From Lantana camara (Eukaryota; Streptophyta; Magnoliopsida; Lamiales; Verbenaceae), in the NCBI GenBank assembly GCA_037501455.1, contig CM074861.1, forward strand, positions 36,720,001 to 36,784,000: a stretch of DNA of 64,000 nucleotides, read 5' to 3'. Below, piece by piece: positions 23,669 to 35,989 of this stretch. Under the pieces are notes generated by a model. The model was not told the origin of the DNA. It did no database searches and saw only the letters and a program-made list of their open reading frames with translations. A program made the position numbers and the translations under genes. The stretch's first letter is position 1; every line of letters begins with the position of its first letter.

Positions 23669-26600
23669 GAGCAACACAACATAAAATAGTTACATTAAAG
23701 AACACTTACAAAAAGGAAGTGTCACACATCATTTACAACAATTAAAGTCACATAATTCACACAAGCAATTTAAAACGATAAGCGGTTAAAGCACATGGTA
23801 TCAAAATTATTTAAATTAGATTTACATGTATGCATGTGCCATGAATGCTTCATGTACCGTTCACCGAGGTAAAGAAATTTGGAGTTGGGAGTTCTGTTGT
23901 ACAATACATGATCTGCCCTGAAAGTGAGTGTCGAGCTTGAGTTGTCTTTAATTTCTTCAGTATACCCCGGTGAAGCCATGATAGGTCCTTTTCGAATATT
24001 ATTCTTAATTCCCTTCTGACTTTTACTGCCTCTAATCCTCTTCGATCTTTCATCCTTTCCCATAATCTTCATTCAGCCAGACCAACTCTTTGAAATAACC
24101 GGGCTTTAACCTTTCCGTATACCCTTAGACCATCCGTCTCGAAGTTAGGTCCATAGCTACTATCTTACCCATATCGGAGTCTAACATGTCCTCAAGGATA
24201 ACTACTCTTGACAACCTTGATGATTCAATCCCGACCTTGAGATATTTATCATTATGGTCTCTCTCAACCTGAATCCTTTCCCATCTTCCGTTCATGTTAT
24301 CCATTCATTCTCTTTAACCCCTTAAGATTATATTCGGTATCTGGCCCCACATTTCTTGAATCGAAGATAGAATGCTCTTGATGATTCTTGAAGTTTGATG
24401 TAAATCCTTCAATGATCATCCTTTTCGGTTTGGTTTCTTCTTAAATTTCCTTCCGAATTACCATTGGAATAACCGATGACTTAATAATATTGTCTTTGTT
24501 GAACCCCTTAGTACTCCATTGAATTAATCTTGATTGACATCATCCCATTATATGCTAACTTGATTCGACTTTCTCTTGTCAATTCTGACTTAGGAGTTCA
24601 CAGAAGCTCGCTTATAATTCCATCACCTCCAAATCGGAATTCCATACATAGAAATGTTCAATGAACCATCTCCCTTATACCTCGTAAAAATCTTCACCCG
24701 AATTTAGCAACTTAGCTTCTCTCTTAACAGCTTAACCATTAAAGCCATCTTATTCATTTCCAATCACCACCATTAGGACTTCCAGATCTTCCTTAATTTG
24801 CATCCCCGTTGTTCCTACTAACATTTTTCTTCGAGCACCACTTCAATCTTCCAATTTGTCTCTCGGTCGTGCTCTCCCCCTTAAAATTTTTGCCCTTACA
24901 TGTCGAACTCCATCAATCTTTCTTTCGTCGAAATTCTTGATGAATAATTTCCATTAGGGAGGATTTTACTCAAAATGGCAACCCAAAGGTTTTGCCTTTC
25001 AACTTCCCTTCCAATTCTTTTGATGTCCGGGGACCCCTTTCCTAATCTTATCCGATCCGAAGACCCCGAAGCCAACTATAGTCTCGCTTCACTTTCTGAA
25101 TTCCCATTTCCATCAACCTATCCCTTACCTGAAATTCTTTATTTCCCCCAAAGTCATCTTCATTGAATTCGAAAGGGGTTCGGTGAAAGTGCTGCTTGAT
25201 AAGTGAGGCAAATGAGATTCCTATCAAATGAGCACTAAAATGCATGTCGATTAAGATGACGATGCACGTGGCACACTTGCAACGATTTAATATGCAACAC
25301 AATAAAGCAATGAAATCAAATAAAGATGCACGCACAAATGTAAGTAAAGAAAAATAACTAATTTGATGTAAAGTATGATGCACGTGCCATGAATGCTTTG
25401 GAGCCTGTCACCAATATAGTAAACTGTTAACTCGGTAGCTTTTCCTCGTTCCTCCAATCACGAGGCTACTTTGACTTGCTAATCATGCCTTGTCTTTCCC
25501 ACGGTCTTCAAGTTTTCCATGAATCCTTGTGCATCAACTTGTATCTTCCCCCATCCGAGATTACAATTTCTTGATCCCTAATTCTTCAACATCCACGGCG
25601 TTAGCATCCAAACTTCTTCTCGAAAATCGACCCTTCCACACTATCCAAACTCCCTTACAAAATTGAACCCTAATGTGGTTCCGAACCCTACTTCTCATCA
25701 TCACCGTGATCAAGGTTCCCGTGCTTATCCTTTATGAGCTTAGATTGGGGAAATTGAACTTGTTTTCCAATTGCTTACACTAGAGCACATGATCTTCTCC
25801 AACCAGTCTTCGCCTTTCTTTATCGTTTCCATTTATTGCTCCATATTTCCAATTCAACCTCACAACACGACAATTCAGCTTGAGTTTGGGAAATGAACTC
25901 AAATCTTGTCCTTAGCATTATTTCCTTCCATGAACATATATTCACCACGTTACTTAGCTCCTTCTAATCCCTTCCCGATTTATGTCTATCTTAGTCGAAA
26001 TCCAGAGCACCCGAATTTAAACTCTTCCCGATCTTGACTTCTACAAACTCGATTTCCAATTTCCAGGTTTATTTAAAAACCCTTCTTTGACGACCCTTGG
26101 TGCTCAATTCCTACCGAACCCCTTTTACCTTGATTCCTCTTAATGATTGATACCTCTTCAATTATCCGAACCCGAAACCAAAATACCTTCAAGATTTGTT
26201 CACTTCATTCCTTAGGTTGAATGATCCCGTTGAATCCAAGTAAAGCACCCTATGTAGTAGATCCGTATAAATCGATCTTCTGAGTCACAACATTCCACGA
26301 TCAACCCTTATTTCACCAAATATTCCTCTCCCATTGCATTTCCAAAGTCGAACCTTCCATTCCGGCTCCTAATCCTTGAACTCTAGCTCCATCTAAGAAG
26401 GCCTCACATCTCGAATTCTCTATATTCCTCCCCGGTGCATCCTTCCTATCTTCCATGCCCCAGGAAGAACTTGCAATCGATCATCTTTATCGTAGAACTT
26501 GGCCGTGGTTTGATATTATCTTCATAACCTATAAATCATTACTCATTTCAAAGATATATGCATGCGATTAGTGCATGCCCATGGCACATATTCAACACGA

Positions 26601-26769
26601 GAGGCACGGATCCAATATCAAAATGCAATAGGTAATTCGATATGATTTAAAAAAAGAAAGACAATTTCACGTTTAAAATCGATGTAATGCACACATTATC
26701 ATATAGTTCCTAAGCCATATGACCTATACTGACTCAATCACGAAACGAGAACACCGGTTTTGCAACCGG
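23669..26769 (-). other. Non-coding interior of element C
   Basis: About 3.1 kb with no ORF above roughly 110 codons and no retroelement motif. A phrase like GTGCCATGAATGCTT recurs (about 23,836 and 25,388) followed by a TGTACCGTTCACC- or CCTGTCACC-like string, so the interior contains degenerate internal repeats. The same phrase occurs in element E near 55,120. Confidence 0.6.
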
Positions 26770-26781
26770 GCTCTAATACCA
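26770..26781 (-). promoter_or_regulatory. Primer-binding site of element C
   Basis: Minus strand TGGTATTAGAGC, one mismatch from the iMet primer site of element A, 8 bp from the LTR. Confidence 0.85.
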
Positions 26782-26789
26782 CTTAAGGA

Positions 26790-29700
26790 TGTAACACCCC
26801 AACGGGAAAGCTGCCACATCCCCCGCACTATGAGCTTGATCCACACATGAAATGGAAAGTCCATGCATGAACCCAACTCACAACGAACGGGGACTCACTC
26901 ACTCCTAAGGCTAGACGGGAAATAAACCTTTGCAACCAAATTATAAAGAACAAAGATAAATGACAAATGCGGAAGCATAGCATACAATTCAGTATCAATT
27001 CAAGCCACATAACGGGTTCAACTAGTATAAAGACTTATTCCCGAAAATTCAAACATAAACATAATTGCATGATCATAATCATAGTCATAACATTTTTTCA
27101 TTTTTGGAAATTCAATCAAATTACAAAATGCATATGAAGTGACCCAAACTTACCAATATACTTGACAAACTCGACTCCTCGCCTGGCACTCCAAACCTGC
27201 AAAGAAACTGAAAACAAACCGGGTTCAGTCTTTAAGAGACTGGTGGGTATAAAACAGGGCGTAAGTATATCATAAGACAGTATTTAAACATTCACATGCA
27301 AGTTATAATCCCAAATGACGTTTTAGAACATTTCCCAAATGGGTGAAATAAAGAAATCATCAAAAGGGATTATAACAACCAATTTTCATTAGGTCGTTTG
27401 TGGCCTGACGAGTGGGCGTGCATTATCTCCAACCAACACCTTGTGTAGTTCATTAAACATTCATTCTTTCTTTCTTTTCATGCATTACATTCTTTCGTGC
27501 ACATTCATGATCATTTACACCTTCTTCCTCCGATTGGTGGCGGGTTTGCGAGGCCCTACCACCCATTCATTGACCAAAAGGGTTTCATGACTCCCCTACT
27601 AGCACTCAGCGTCTATTCCTCGCTAACTCCTAACGAGGTCCGGTTAAGCCGTTCATTGGTTGGAACTAGTGTGAGGGGTCACCGTCGGCCCATGCCTCCC
27701 AGGATAGCCACTCACACCAAGTCCCTGGGGCCCATTCTGTGCATTCATTCATTCATTCTCGCCAAAACATTTGGTAGGATTCATAAATAAAGGTTTTACG
27801 TTGCAAACATTTACTCTTGAAACGACTCTATATACATATATTAATTTTTGGTCGAAATTTTGGCACATTGGAAGTATATAGGGTTGTTTAACTAAAATAG
27901 TAAAGAAACCCACCTGTACACCTCTTACCGAACAAAACCACAAAGAAAAGGAGACTCGAAAGTGTCCTATGAACCCGACATCTCCACCCTGAAGAAAACT
28001 GTACAAAGGACAACGTAACGTGTTCGTGAGACTCAAGACTCTAAATGAACCATATAAGACGCTCGACAATGTAATGATCATGATATGAATGCATAAAAGA
28101 TAATATGATGTAATGAACACGTTCATTTGCACGATTAATGCATTTAAATCATATAGACGAGCTATTCATTCGTTCAAGGAAGCGTTCATATTCATTCAAG
28201 TCATAAATTTCACATTTTATAACAATTCAATTCAAGAATTCAAATAACAATCATATCACGTACTATAACACGTTTACAATTAGAAAATAGACAAATAATT
28301 ACATTCAATTCAAGATTGGAAATTAAAAAGGAACATGAAATAGGTAATAATGTAATTCTATAATTTAATTAAATCAAATAATATTTAATATACAATAAAC
28401 ATATATATATATAAATATATAAGTACGTACATTATCATGCATACATATTAACATGCACAAAATATAAAATTTTCATGCATGCAAGTATTCAAAAACATAA
28501 ACATGCATGCAAACCTTACTAACTAAACATGCATGCATTTATATATGGACGTATAATCATGCATGCAAATATTACCAAGAAATCACCTTTATATTACATG
28601 CATTCAAACATAATTATATATATATGTATGCACGTAGGTATACATGCACAATCATGCATTTACAATTCAATCTTAAACTTATCTCATACATGCAACATAA
28701 ACATACGCACACACCCTGCATGCATAAATGCATTACACAACACACACCACATTTCATGAAGAAAAGAAAGGCAGCAACAAAACAACAACACATAGAGCTC
28801 CAAATTCAATCTCCCCGCCCGGGGAGATTTTGTACACCAAAAGTCCCCACCCGGGGAGCTTCGTGCAGGAGGTTTCTGCACAAAGGCAACCCGGCTGGGC
28901 CTTTTCACGACAAAAATCTCGCCGCCCGGGAGATCTAATTCAGTCACGCAACAGCAGCTCAACAAAGCTTATTCCCCTATTTTATGGCATGAATTAACAG
29001 CAGCAGGTAGCAGCAAGATAAGGCATAATATACAACAGAAAAATGCACCACCAACTCCCACAAATAGACTGAAATTGACAGCAATTAAGCCAAGACAAAC
29101 GCAGCAGCTGACAGCAGCAAAATCAGGCCGAAAACAAGGCAAAAGAAGGCAAAAACAGAGCAGCAACTGTTCCAACTTCGACCCAACATAATCAGGTAAG
29201 GTAAGGCAACAAATATGCAGCAAAAGAACTCCAAAACAACATACAAATCTGCCCCAAGAAGGATCAAACGTGAGATAAAGATATAGGTGATCATTTCATG
29301 AATTTTCTTCAAAAATCCATTAATGGTAACTCATGAATGCTTCAACTACCATGTAATACATCACCATAAATGCAAAGAAAGAGTCAAGACAATCATATGC
29401 ATGCTTTGAATCAACCAAAACCATCAAGGAATCAAAGAAATCAACATATTTCTCCATAACCTAACTATTCATCTCCTTCTCCAAAAACTCATGAAAGCAA
29501 GCTCAAAATTGGGGATGAATGGATCAAAATGACTCATAATGAGTGTATAATAAAATCCTAAGCTTACCTTGTGAATTGGATGAAGTTTGGAAGAGATTTG
29601 AGCTTGAATCTCCAAGGGTGGCAAGAGCTACGGGATTTTCTGGAACAGGGAATTTTTTGCTGAATTTCTCCAAGTGATGAGGGTTGGTTCGGTTAGGGAG

Positions 29701-30475
29701 AGTAAGATCAGGCTAGGGGGTTGATTTAGGGTTCCAAAGCCTCAAACCATGGTTAATTTGGTCAAGGATTGAGGAAGATATGGCTCTTTTAGTAAAAGGT
29801 GGCAGTTTTGACGAACGTAGCACTTTTCGGTTGAATTTCGGAGGTTCAAATAACTTTGGAAAAATATAAGGCTAAGTTCATTAAACTCGAATTTTCGTTG
29901 CGAGTTCAGTGAAGTTGACGAAACTCGAATCCGAGTTTCCTAGCTCAAGATATCAAATACAGAACCAAGGGTACGCTAATTGCTCGTTAGCCCCCGATTT
30001 GGATCCCAAGAACAAAATAAATTCGAAACTAATGCAAATGAATCCGAAAACATGAAACGAGCATATATTCATATTCACGACACGTATATCTCCGACATAT
30101 TAAATTTTCACGAAATTTCGATATCAAATCGTATAAGAACGAAGCACGTTTATAACATTCATGAGCAATGCATAAATAAATTCATAATATTCCATAAAAT
30201 ATAACAAAATTTAAATTCATTTTTAATTATAAACTAAAGTGCACGAATTTTAATATATATTTAATATTAATCAAATTTAGATATAAATCAAAGTGCACAA
30301 ATTAAATTGAATTTTAATATTAATAAACTTAAGGTATAAATAATTAACACTTTAACATTTAAATATAAAATTAAATATATAAATTAAAATATATAAAACA
30401 CTTATAAACAATTAATTCGCACAAATTGATAAACACGTACGTCATGCTATACAACTGAAAAACTGGGGCGTTACA
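26790..30475 (-). repeat. Element C 5' LTR
   Basis: 3,686 bp; starts TGTAACACCCC and ends GGCGTTACA. Palindrome cluster at 28808-28935. No gene. Confidence 0.9.
28808..28935. repeat. Palindrome cluster in the LTR of element C (right copy)
   Basis: Same layout as the left LTR: first 22-bp palindrome intact (28808-28829), the last one decayed by base loss (CGCCGCCCGGGAGATC near 28,920-28,935). Confidence 0.8.
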
Positions 30476-30480
30476 TAATT

Positions 30481-31422
30481 CCTTCGACTGAGTCTAGTGA
30501 AGCCTGACAAAACACCAAGGTATCATCTGCAAAAACTAAATGAGTTATAACCAGAGCCCCTTGACAAATTCGAATCCCCCTAAGCCTCTCTTCCTGCTCA
30601 AAAAGAAAGCTAAGGACCTCTGCACAAATAAGAAAGAGATACGGGGAAAGTGGATCCCCTTACCTTAATCCATGTCCCGGACTAGCACTACCAAAACAGA
30701 CACCATTAAGAACGAAAGAGTAGTCAACTGAGGATATGCAACTCATAATTAATCTCACAAAATTAATATGGAAACCTAACCTCAACAATACTCGCTCCAA
30801 AAACAGTCATTCCACCCGATCATAAGCTTTGCTCATATCAAGCTTAAAGGGTAAGGAAGCCCGCCTTTCCCTGTTTCTTGTGTTTGACAAAATGATTTAA
30901 CTCAAAAGCAAATAACACATTATCTATTATTAACCTCCTCGGAACGAAGGCACTTTGAGACGGGGAGATAACAGATTTTAAAAAAGGTTTTAAACAATTT
31001 GAAATGGTCTTCGATGCAATTCATTAAGTTGCACAGACTAATAGGGCGTAAATGAGACATACTCTTGGGATCATCAACTTTGGGGATTAAATCGATATTA
31101 GTGGCATGCATACATTTCTCAAAACGATCATTATTAATGAAATCCAAAGTGCATTCAATAAAATCAGTTTTAACAAATTTCCAGGATTTTTGAAAAAACA
31201 TTGAAAAAAAAATAGATAGAACAAATAATATTTTCAGTTGCAAACCTACTATGTATAGTCTAACGCATTGGAATGCACTTACAACAAGAACAAGCAAAAC
31301 GTCATTCTTTGAAAATTTAACCCTAGAAAAATCTCCAACTTAATAATTGCAGCAAAAAAAACCAAGCAAACGAAAATTTTCTAGGAAAATACTCAACGTA
31401 CAACATCCATGTAGTGTAGATG
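30481..31422 (-). pseudogene. LINE fragment 1: RT N-terminal half (5'-truncated)
   Basis: On the minus strand the plant LINE RT blocks are visible: IDLIPKVDDPKSMSHLRPIS and LCNLMN near 31,020-31,090, a GHGLRQGDP-like block near 30,650-30,670, and the intact active site FADDT (30,515-30,535). Frames are interrupted. Element C is inserted just after FADDTLVFCQASLDSVEG. The family-like sequence starts near 31,190, so the LINE is truncated. The 5' edge is set at about 31,422 from a repeat matching the other flank: TATATCAATTTTCGTATAAC at 31,423 against TATATCAATTTTCCTATAAT at 14,724. The full 22-bp match is 20/22, a candidate target duplication. Confidence 0.8.
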
Positions 31423-31444
31423 TATATCAATTTTCGTATAACTA

Positions 31445-32117
31445 GCTTTTTAGTTGCAATCTGACAAGCAAAGAGAGAACCAAAACATACCTACAACAAT
31501 CACTTTCCAAATGGAAACCCACTCGAACAAACATATGAAATTGGGGAGTAAAATACAACATAAAATTGTACCGAAAGAACAATAAACATTCTTCAGAAAC
31601 TTACCTTCCGATTTTGGGAGAGAAATCAGATTTTCCAAACAGCAGCTCGAAAATCATAGTGTGTGTATTTTAAAATATGAATTCATATATTATATTTTTT
31701 TTTGGTAAAAATGAATTCATATATTATATGTTTGAGTGTTGGACACTCTTTTCGAGGGAGGGCTGAATTAATAAATTCATGTATAAACTTATGGAAATAA
31801 CCCAACAAAGTAAAGTGTCAAGAAAATTGAGCTATTTAAAAGGAGTGCATAACCACTAAAGTAAAATTAAGCCTTGATAATATAGCCACAAAAAAAAAAA
31901 ATTAACAACCGATAACAATGATTAGCAATTCGAGAAATAAATGCCCTTAACCTGTGATTATATGGCCCCAAAATACAAAATATCTATTACATATTTGAAC
32001 ACGTGTTTCAAGAATATCAGAAAAGTCATTTAACACCACCCTCCAAATTCTCATTTCACACGTGGCTTCTCATAAGTGGTCGGTTCCTACGAATCGCAAG
32101 TACTGTACTGTTTAGCA
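31445..32117. other. AT-rich intergenic region upstream of the transporter gene
   Basis: No ORF of note. On the minus strand a GAAGGTAAGT splice-donor-like string near 31,600-31,610 could mark a first exon of a divergent transcript whose body lies on the far side of the LINE stack. The rest is AT-rich and would hold the promoter of the transporter gene; no clear TATA box was found. Confidence 0.3.
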
Positions 32118-32171
32118 ATGGAGAGGATAAGCGGAAGAGATCTCAACGAGAGCTGCGTTCAATTGAGGTGA
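32118..32171 (+). promoter_or_regulatory. Upstream ORF in the transporter leader
   Basis: ATG at 32118 opens a 17-codon frame ending TGA (32169-32171), 13 nt before the main ATG and out of frame with it. Its context, AGCAATGG, is good. It could lower translation of the main frame. Caution: AGGTGAGC at the end of the uORF also looks like a splice donor, so an upstream intron is possible. Confidence 0.45.
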
Positions 32172-32184
32172 GCTCCATCCAGCA

Positions 32185-34987
32185 ATGGCTGCACCATCGC
32201 CATGGCAGTGGTCGACAAGCTGTACAACTACACCTTCTCTCCACTCTTCCTCCAGGATTTTCCCGCTCTGTTCCTCGGAACGGCATCATTTTGTGAGTTG
32301 GTCCTCCAAATTTAGGCCTTCGTCGTCGTCATGTCGTTGCTCTGTTGATGATGCTTCCAACAACGTGAGAAAGAGAGTGAAGGAAAACTCCGTGGAGAAA
32401 ATCAGCATCAGCAGTGACTCGGAAAATGGTGAAACGAGCAGCTCATTAGCGAATGGCGAAGGAATTGTTAGAAGTAGATTGAGTTTTAAATCACTGTTTG
32501 GAAAGCGAGCGTTGTGGCCAAGGATATTTTTCGCGTCGAAGAAAGTGAGGAGTATCATTTTGCTAAACGTCATCACAATTATTTACGGTAAGATTCTAGA
32601 ATTCGTGAATTGTTGCAGTTATTTTGAACCTTATTGAGTTTAGCAGCATTTGATGTCCGGACGTTTTCTGGCAATTGTGTACGTATTTTTGGCGATTTGG
32701 ATTAATTTGGGGTTTTATAAAGTAGTGTGATTTGGAGCTAGTGCTGCTGGGAACTTGTGTTTGGATAATTGTACTTTCCCTGCACATGCTAATGCTATCA
32801 CAGAAAAAATGCTGCTTAAATTCAAGGTGCTTGGTTAAAAGATTAATTATTTTTGGCATATCAATCTTGCTGCAGCCAGTAATATTCCAGTTGTGAAGGA
32901 AGTCGAACAAATCATTAATCCCGAGCTCTTCACTGTCATACGATTTGTTATGGCAGCTATTCCGTTTGTCCCGTTGGCATTCAAGGCTAGAGATGATGCT
33001 GATACTCGAACTGCAGGGATGGAATTGGGATTTTGGGTAAGCTTAGGATACATTTTGCAGGCGCTCGGACTCCTCACATCTGATGCTGGACGGGCATCAT
33101 TTATTTCTATGTTCACTGTAAGATAAACTGCTTTGCTTCTTTATGCATATATGATTGTCCCATATTCTGATAATACTTTGTTCCTTGGAACTGGTGAATG
33201 GTTCTCTTCTTGCTAATACAAAGTATATTCAGGTGATAGTTGTGCCCTTGATTGATGGAATTATAGGATCTGAAATACCTGCTCGTACCTGGTTTGGAGC
33301 TCTCATGTCTTTAATTGGGGTTGCTATGCTTGAATCCAGTGGATCACCTCCCTGTGTACGTGTTCTTGTTATTTTCCTATATCCTATCATGGTTTTTTTT
33401 CTTCTACACACCTTCAAGAAGACTGTAATTGCCACTTGTATATTTATATTGACTTTCAGGTCGGGGATTTGTTAAATTTCCTTAGTGCAGTGTCTTTCGG
33501 AATTCATATGCTAAGAACTGAACATATTTCTAGAAGTACAAAAAGAGAAAACTTCTTACCACTCCTTGGGTATGAGGTTCGTTCATCTTTTACGTATACT
33601 TGGTTGTCAGTTAGCTTTTTCATAGTTGCTAGGTGTGAAGTTTGCTTCTTTCAGGTATGTGTTGTTGCCCTTCTATCAACTATTTGGTATTTCATTCAAG
33701 GATGGTTCAGCGGTGGTATACAAGAATTGAACGTATCATCTTGGACAATGGAAACAATTTTGGATTGGCTTCTAGTCTTTCCTTGGATACCTGCTCTGTA
33801 TACTGGAATATTTTCAACTGGTATATGCTTATGGGTAGAGGTACAACATTTACAACATTTAGTCTTAGATTTGATCTTGACTTTGTTAAACCAAGAACCA
33901 TTGAATGTATTTAAGTTTTATTTTAAAAATATTCCATGAGTCTCATCTTGAGCTAGTTATCATTCCCTTGGTAGTAAAAGTTTAATTTTTCTATTCTATA
34001 TCTCTATCCTAAGTTATCTAATGTTCTGATGGAACACATCTTTTTTCATATTATTTCTTCAGATTGATTAATTTGCATCCCAAAAATACTTTCCAATGCA
34101 TCCCATATTTGGTAGAGCAATAACCCAAATGTGCCTTATAATACTGAATACTTTTCTCGAACCTAATTTATAGTTACTGTTAACATAATTGAACACACTC
34201 ATCCAACTTTCTGTGATCTATTAATTTAGAACTATTATGTAGATGTCAGCCATGCGTGATGTTTCCGCCACAGAGACTGCAATAGTTTATGGGCTGGAGC
34301 CAGTATGGGGTGCTGGATTTGCTTGGTTTTTACTGGGTGAGAGATGGGGTGTTGCTGGATGGATAGGGGCTGCTCTTGTACTAGGTAAAATTCCTGTTTC
34401 TGTCAAACCAGTGTTTTAAGCTAAACTAGATTTTGTACAAAAATGTTATCATCTTAACTGATTGTTCAAGCTAGTGTACAACTGTTGAAGAAGATATATA
34501 ACAGTATTTTCTTTAATTGCTTTTTTTAAGATTGGCAAAGATAAATTTCTTCTAGATTCGATGTTGGAAACCGTTCTGCTTCTGAAATAGTTAATTCCAA
34601 TTTTTAAGTAAGAAAGGATTTGTGTCCTGATGTTAGGATTAAAGTTTATTTAAATTCTTACTCATATTCCCAGTAAAGTTATTTCTTGAAAGCCAAATCT
34701 GGGAATCTAACTGAGATAAATGTTGTGTGAGTCTGTGGGTCTTGTCTTATTCTACTTCTAGATCCGGCATAGTTTTAAAAGTATTTCTCTTGTTATTACT
34801 CTCTATTGTAGGTGGAAGTTTAACAGTACAGATACTGGGAGCAAAACCTGACTCTTTATCAGGAAAAGCGGGAAATGGGAAAGCAGAAAGCAATGATTTC
34901 TTCCATTCAGATAAGCCCAATAAAATTTCAACATCTCCTATTGTTGTCAACACTAGAAAAAACTCATCTGATATGATAAAGAAGTGA
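32185..34987 (+). CDS. EamA/DMT-family membrane transporter, probably plastid-targeted
   Basis: Seven exons with GT-AG borders and an open frame: 32185-32587, 32876-33117, 33233-33355, 33460-33576, 33655-33840, 34243-34384, 34812-34987. The total is 1,389 nt, 462 aa. The first ~100 residues are rich in Ser/Arg and poor in acids (MAAPSPWQWSTSC...), like a plastid transit peptide. About ten hydrophobic segments follow in two EamA repeats; the second repeat keeps ETAIVYGLEPVWGAGFAWFL, the EamA signature. ATG context CAGCAATGGCT is near the plant optimum. The tail after about residue 405 is hydrophilic and Lys/Ser-rich. Such proteins move small metabolites across membranes; the substrate is unknown. 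No break was found, so this is one of two intact host genes here. Confidence 0.88.
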
Positions 34988-35908
34988 GAACATATTTTTT
35001 AATTTCATTTGCTATTTCTTATGTGACTTCTAAGCTGATGATTACCCTCATGCCTCCTGCATATATATATGTATTACGAGGTAGGATATGGCAAATAGAG
35101 AGCCATTAGGAATCGATCCGCTCTCTTTCTTTACATGTACAGCTGTAGAGAATAATATTTGTAGCAACTCTGATTCAGGAGTATCTTATATGTAAACTAT
35201 AATTCTTACGTAAAGGTTTGTAAATTTTCAATGGAAATCAGGGGTGTGGTTGGCAATTTATCATTTAGATTTCCTTATTGAATTTAGATGGGATAAGTAA
35301 ATCCATCTCTTAACCTGGACACGGCCATCAATCAGAGACTTATTATTATGAATTAAACAAAAGTTAAAAGTTATAAACTAACATCATATTTGGATCTTGT
35401 AAGTTGTGAGGAAAACTTTAAAAGAACAATGTTTCCCTTGCTTCAAATACTTAGTGTAGTCTCATTTTGCTATTTACCTGGAAATTAACATAGCTTTGTG
35501 TATAAAAGTATCCAATACCCTGCTTGATATTTACATTTTACTCTTTGAGGTGGGACAGCTTGATTCTCTTTGCCGGAAGACAAGTTGATTAGCGAAAGTT
35601 AAGTACACTATTGAAAAAGAACAAGTAAATGTGGCCTTATCTCTTTGCTATTCTTTTTCTTCCTAACTTGACACAGTTTCATTCATACAATATTATTTTT
35701 GGATTCAAATCATTCCCCATTAACTGAGCAACAGCTGAAAAGTACTCTAGAAAGAGCACATTTTCGTTTTTGAGTAGCTCAATAAAGCAATTGATAAACA
35801 TCACTACCACATTTGCTCAAACACTTCAAGAATCTGAAAGTGCTTATAGAATATTAACTTATAATTGAGCAGTGTGGGAATAAATCCTGATTTACTGCAA
35901 CTTGCTGC
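34988..35908 (+). other. Intergenic region between the two host genes
   Basis: AT-rich, no ORF or repeat of note. The first part must contain the transporter 3' UTR and the last part the MLP promoter. Confidence 0.5.
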
Positions 35909-35915
35909 TATATAA
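35909..35915 (+). promoter_or_regulatory. TATA box of the MLP-like gene
   Basis: TATATAA about 75 bp upstream of the start codon, a typical distance allowing a short leader of 40-50 nt. Confidence 0.65.
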
Positions 35916-35989
35916 CGAAGCCCGCATGCTCAACATCACTGTCAATCTCCAAATTTACTCACTTTCAGTTCTTTGAGTGGAGAAATACA

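Larger units (their letters stand above)
19848..30475 (-). mobile_element. Element C: non-autonomous long-LTR retrotransposon (LARD-like)
   Basis: Long direct repeats at 19848-23473 and 26790-30475 begin TGTAGCACC or TGTAACACC and end GCGTTACA. The element is flanked by perfect target duplications TAATT (19843-19847 and 30476-30480). It has an iMet-like primer site and a polypurine tract on the minus strand, but the 3.3-kb interior has no gag or pol motif in any frame. LTR architecture, leader and polypurine-side hairpin resemble element A, so a Tekay-type element probably supplied its proteins; that is inference. The right LTR has about 76 bp (near 29,978-30,060) that is missing from the left copy. 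Confidence 0.9.

Noticed and set aside
23525..23670. CRISPR-like look of the repeat-spacer pattern
   Set aside because: Units are short hairpins with near-constant linkers in a plant retrotransposon; spacers are not unique and there is no cas gene.
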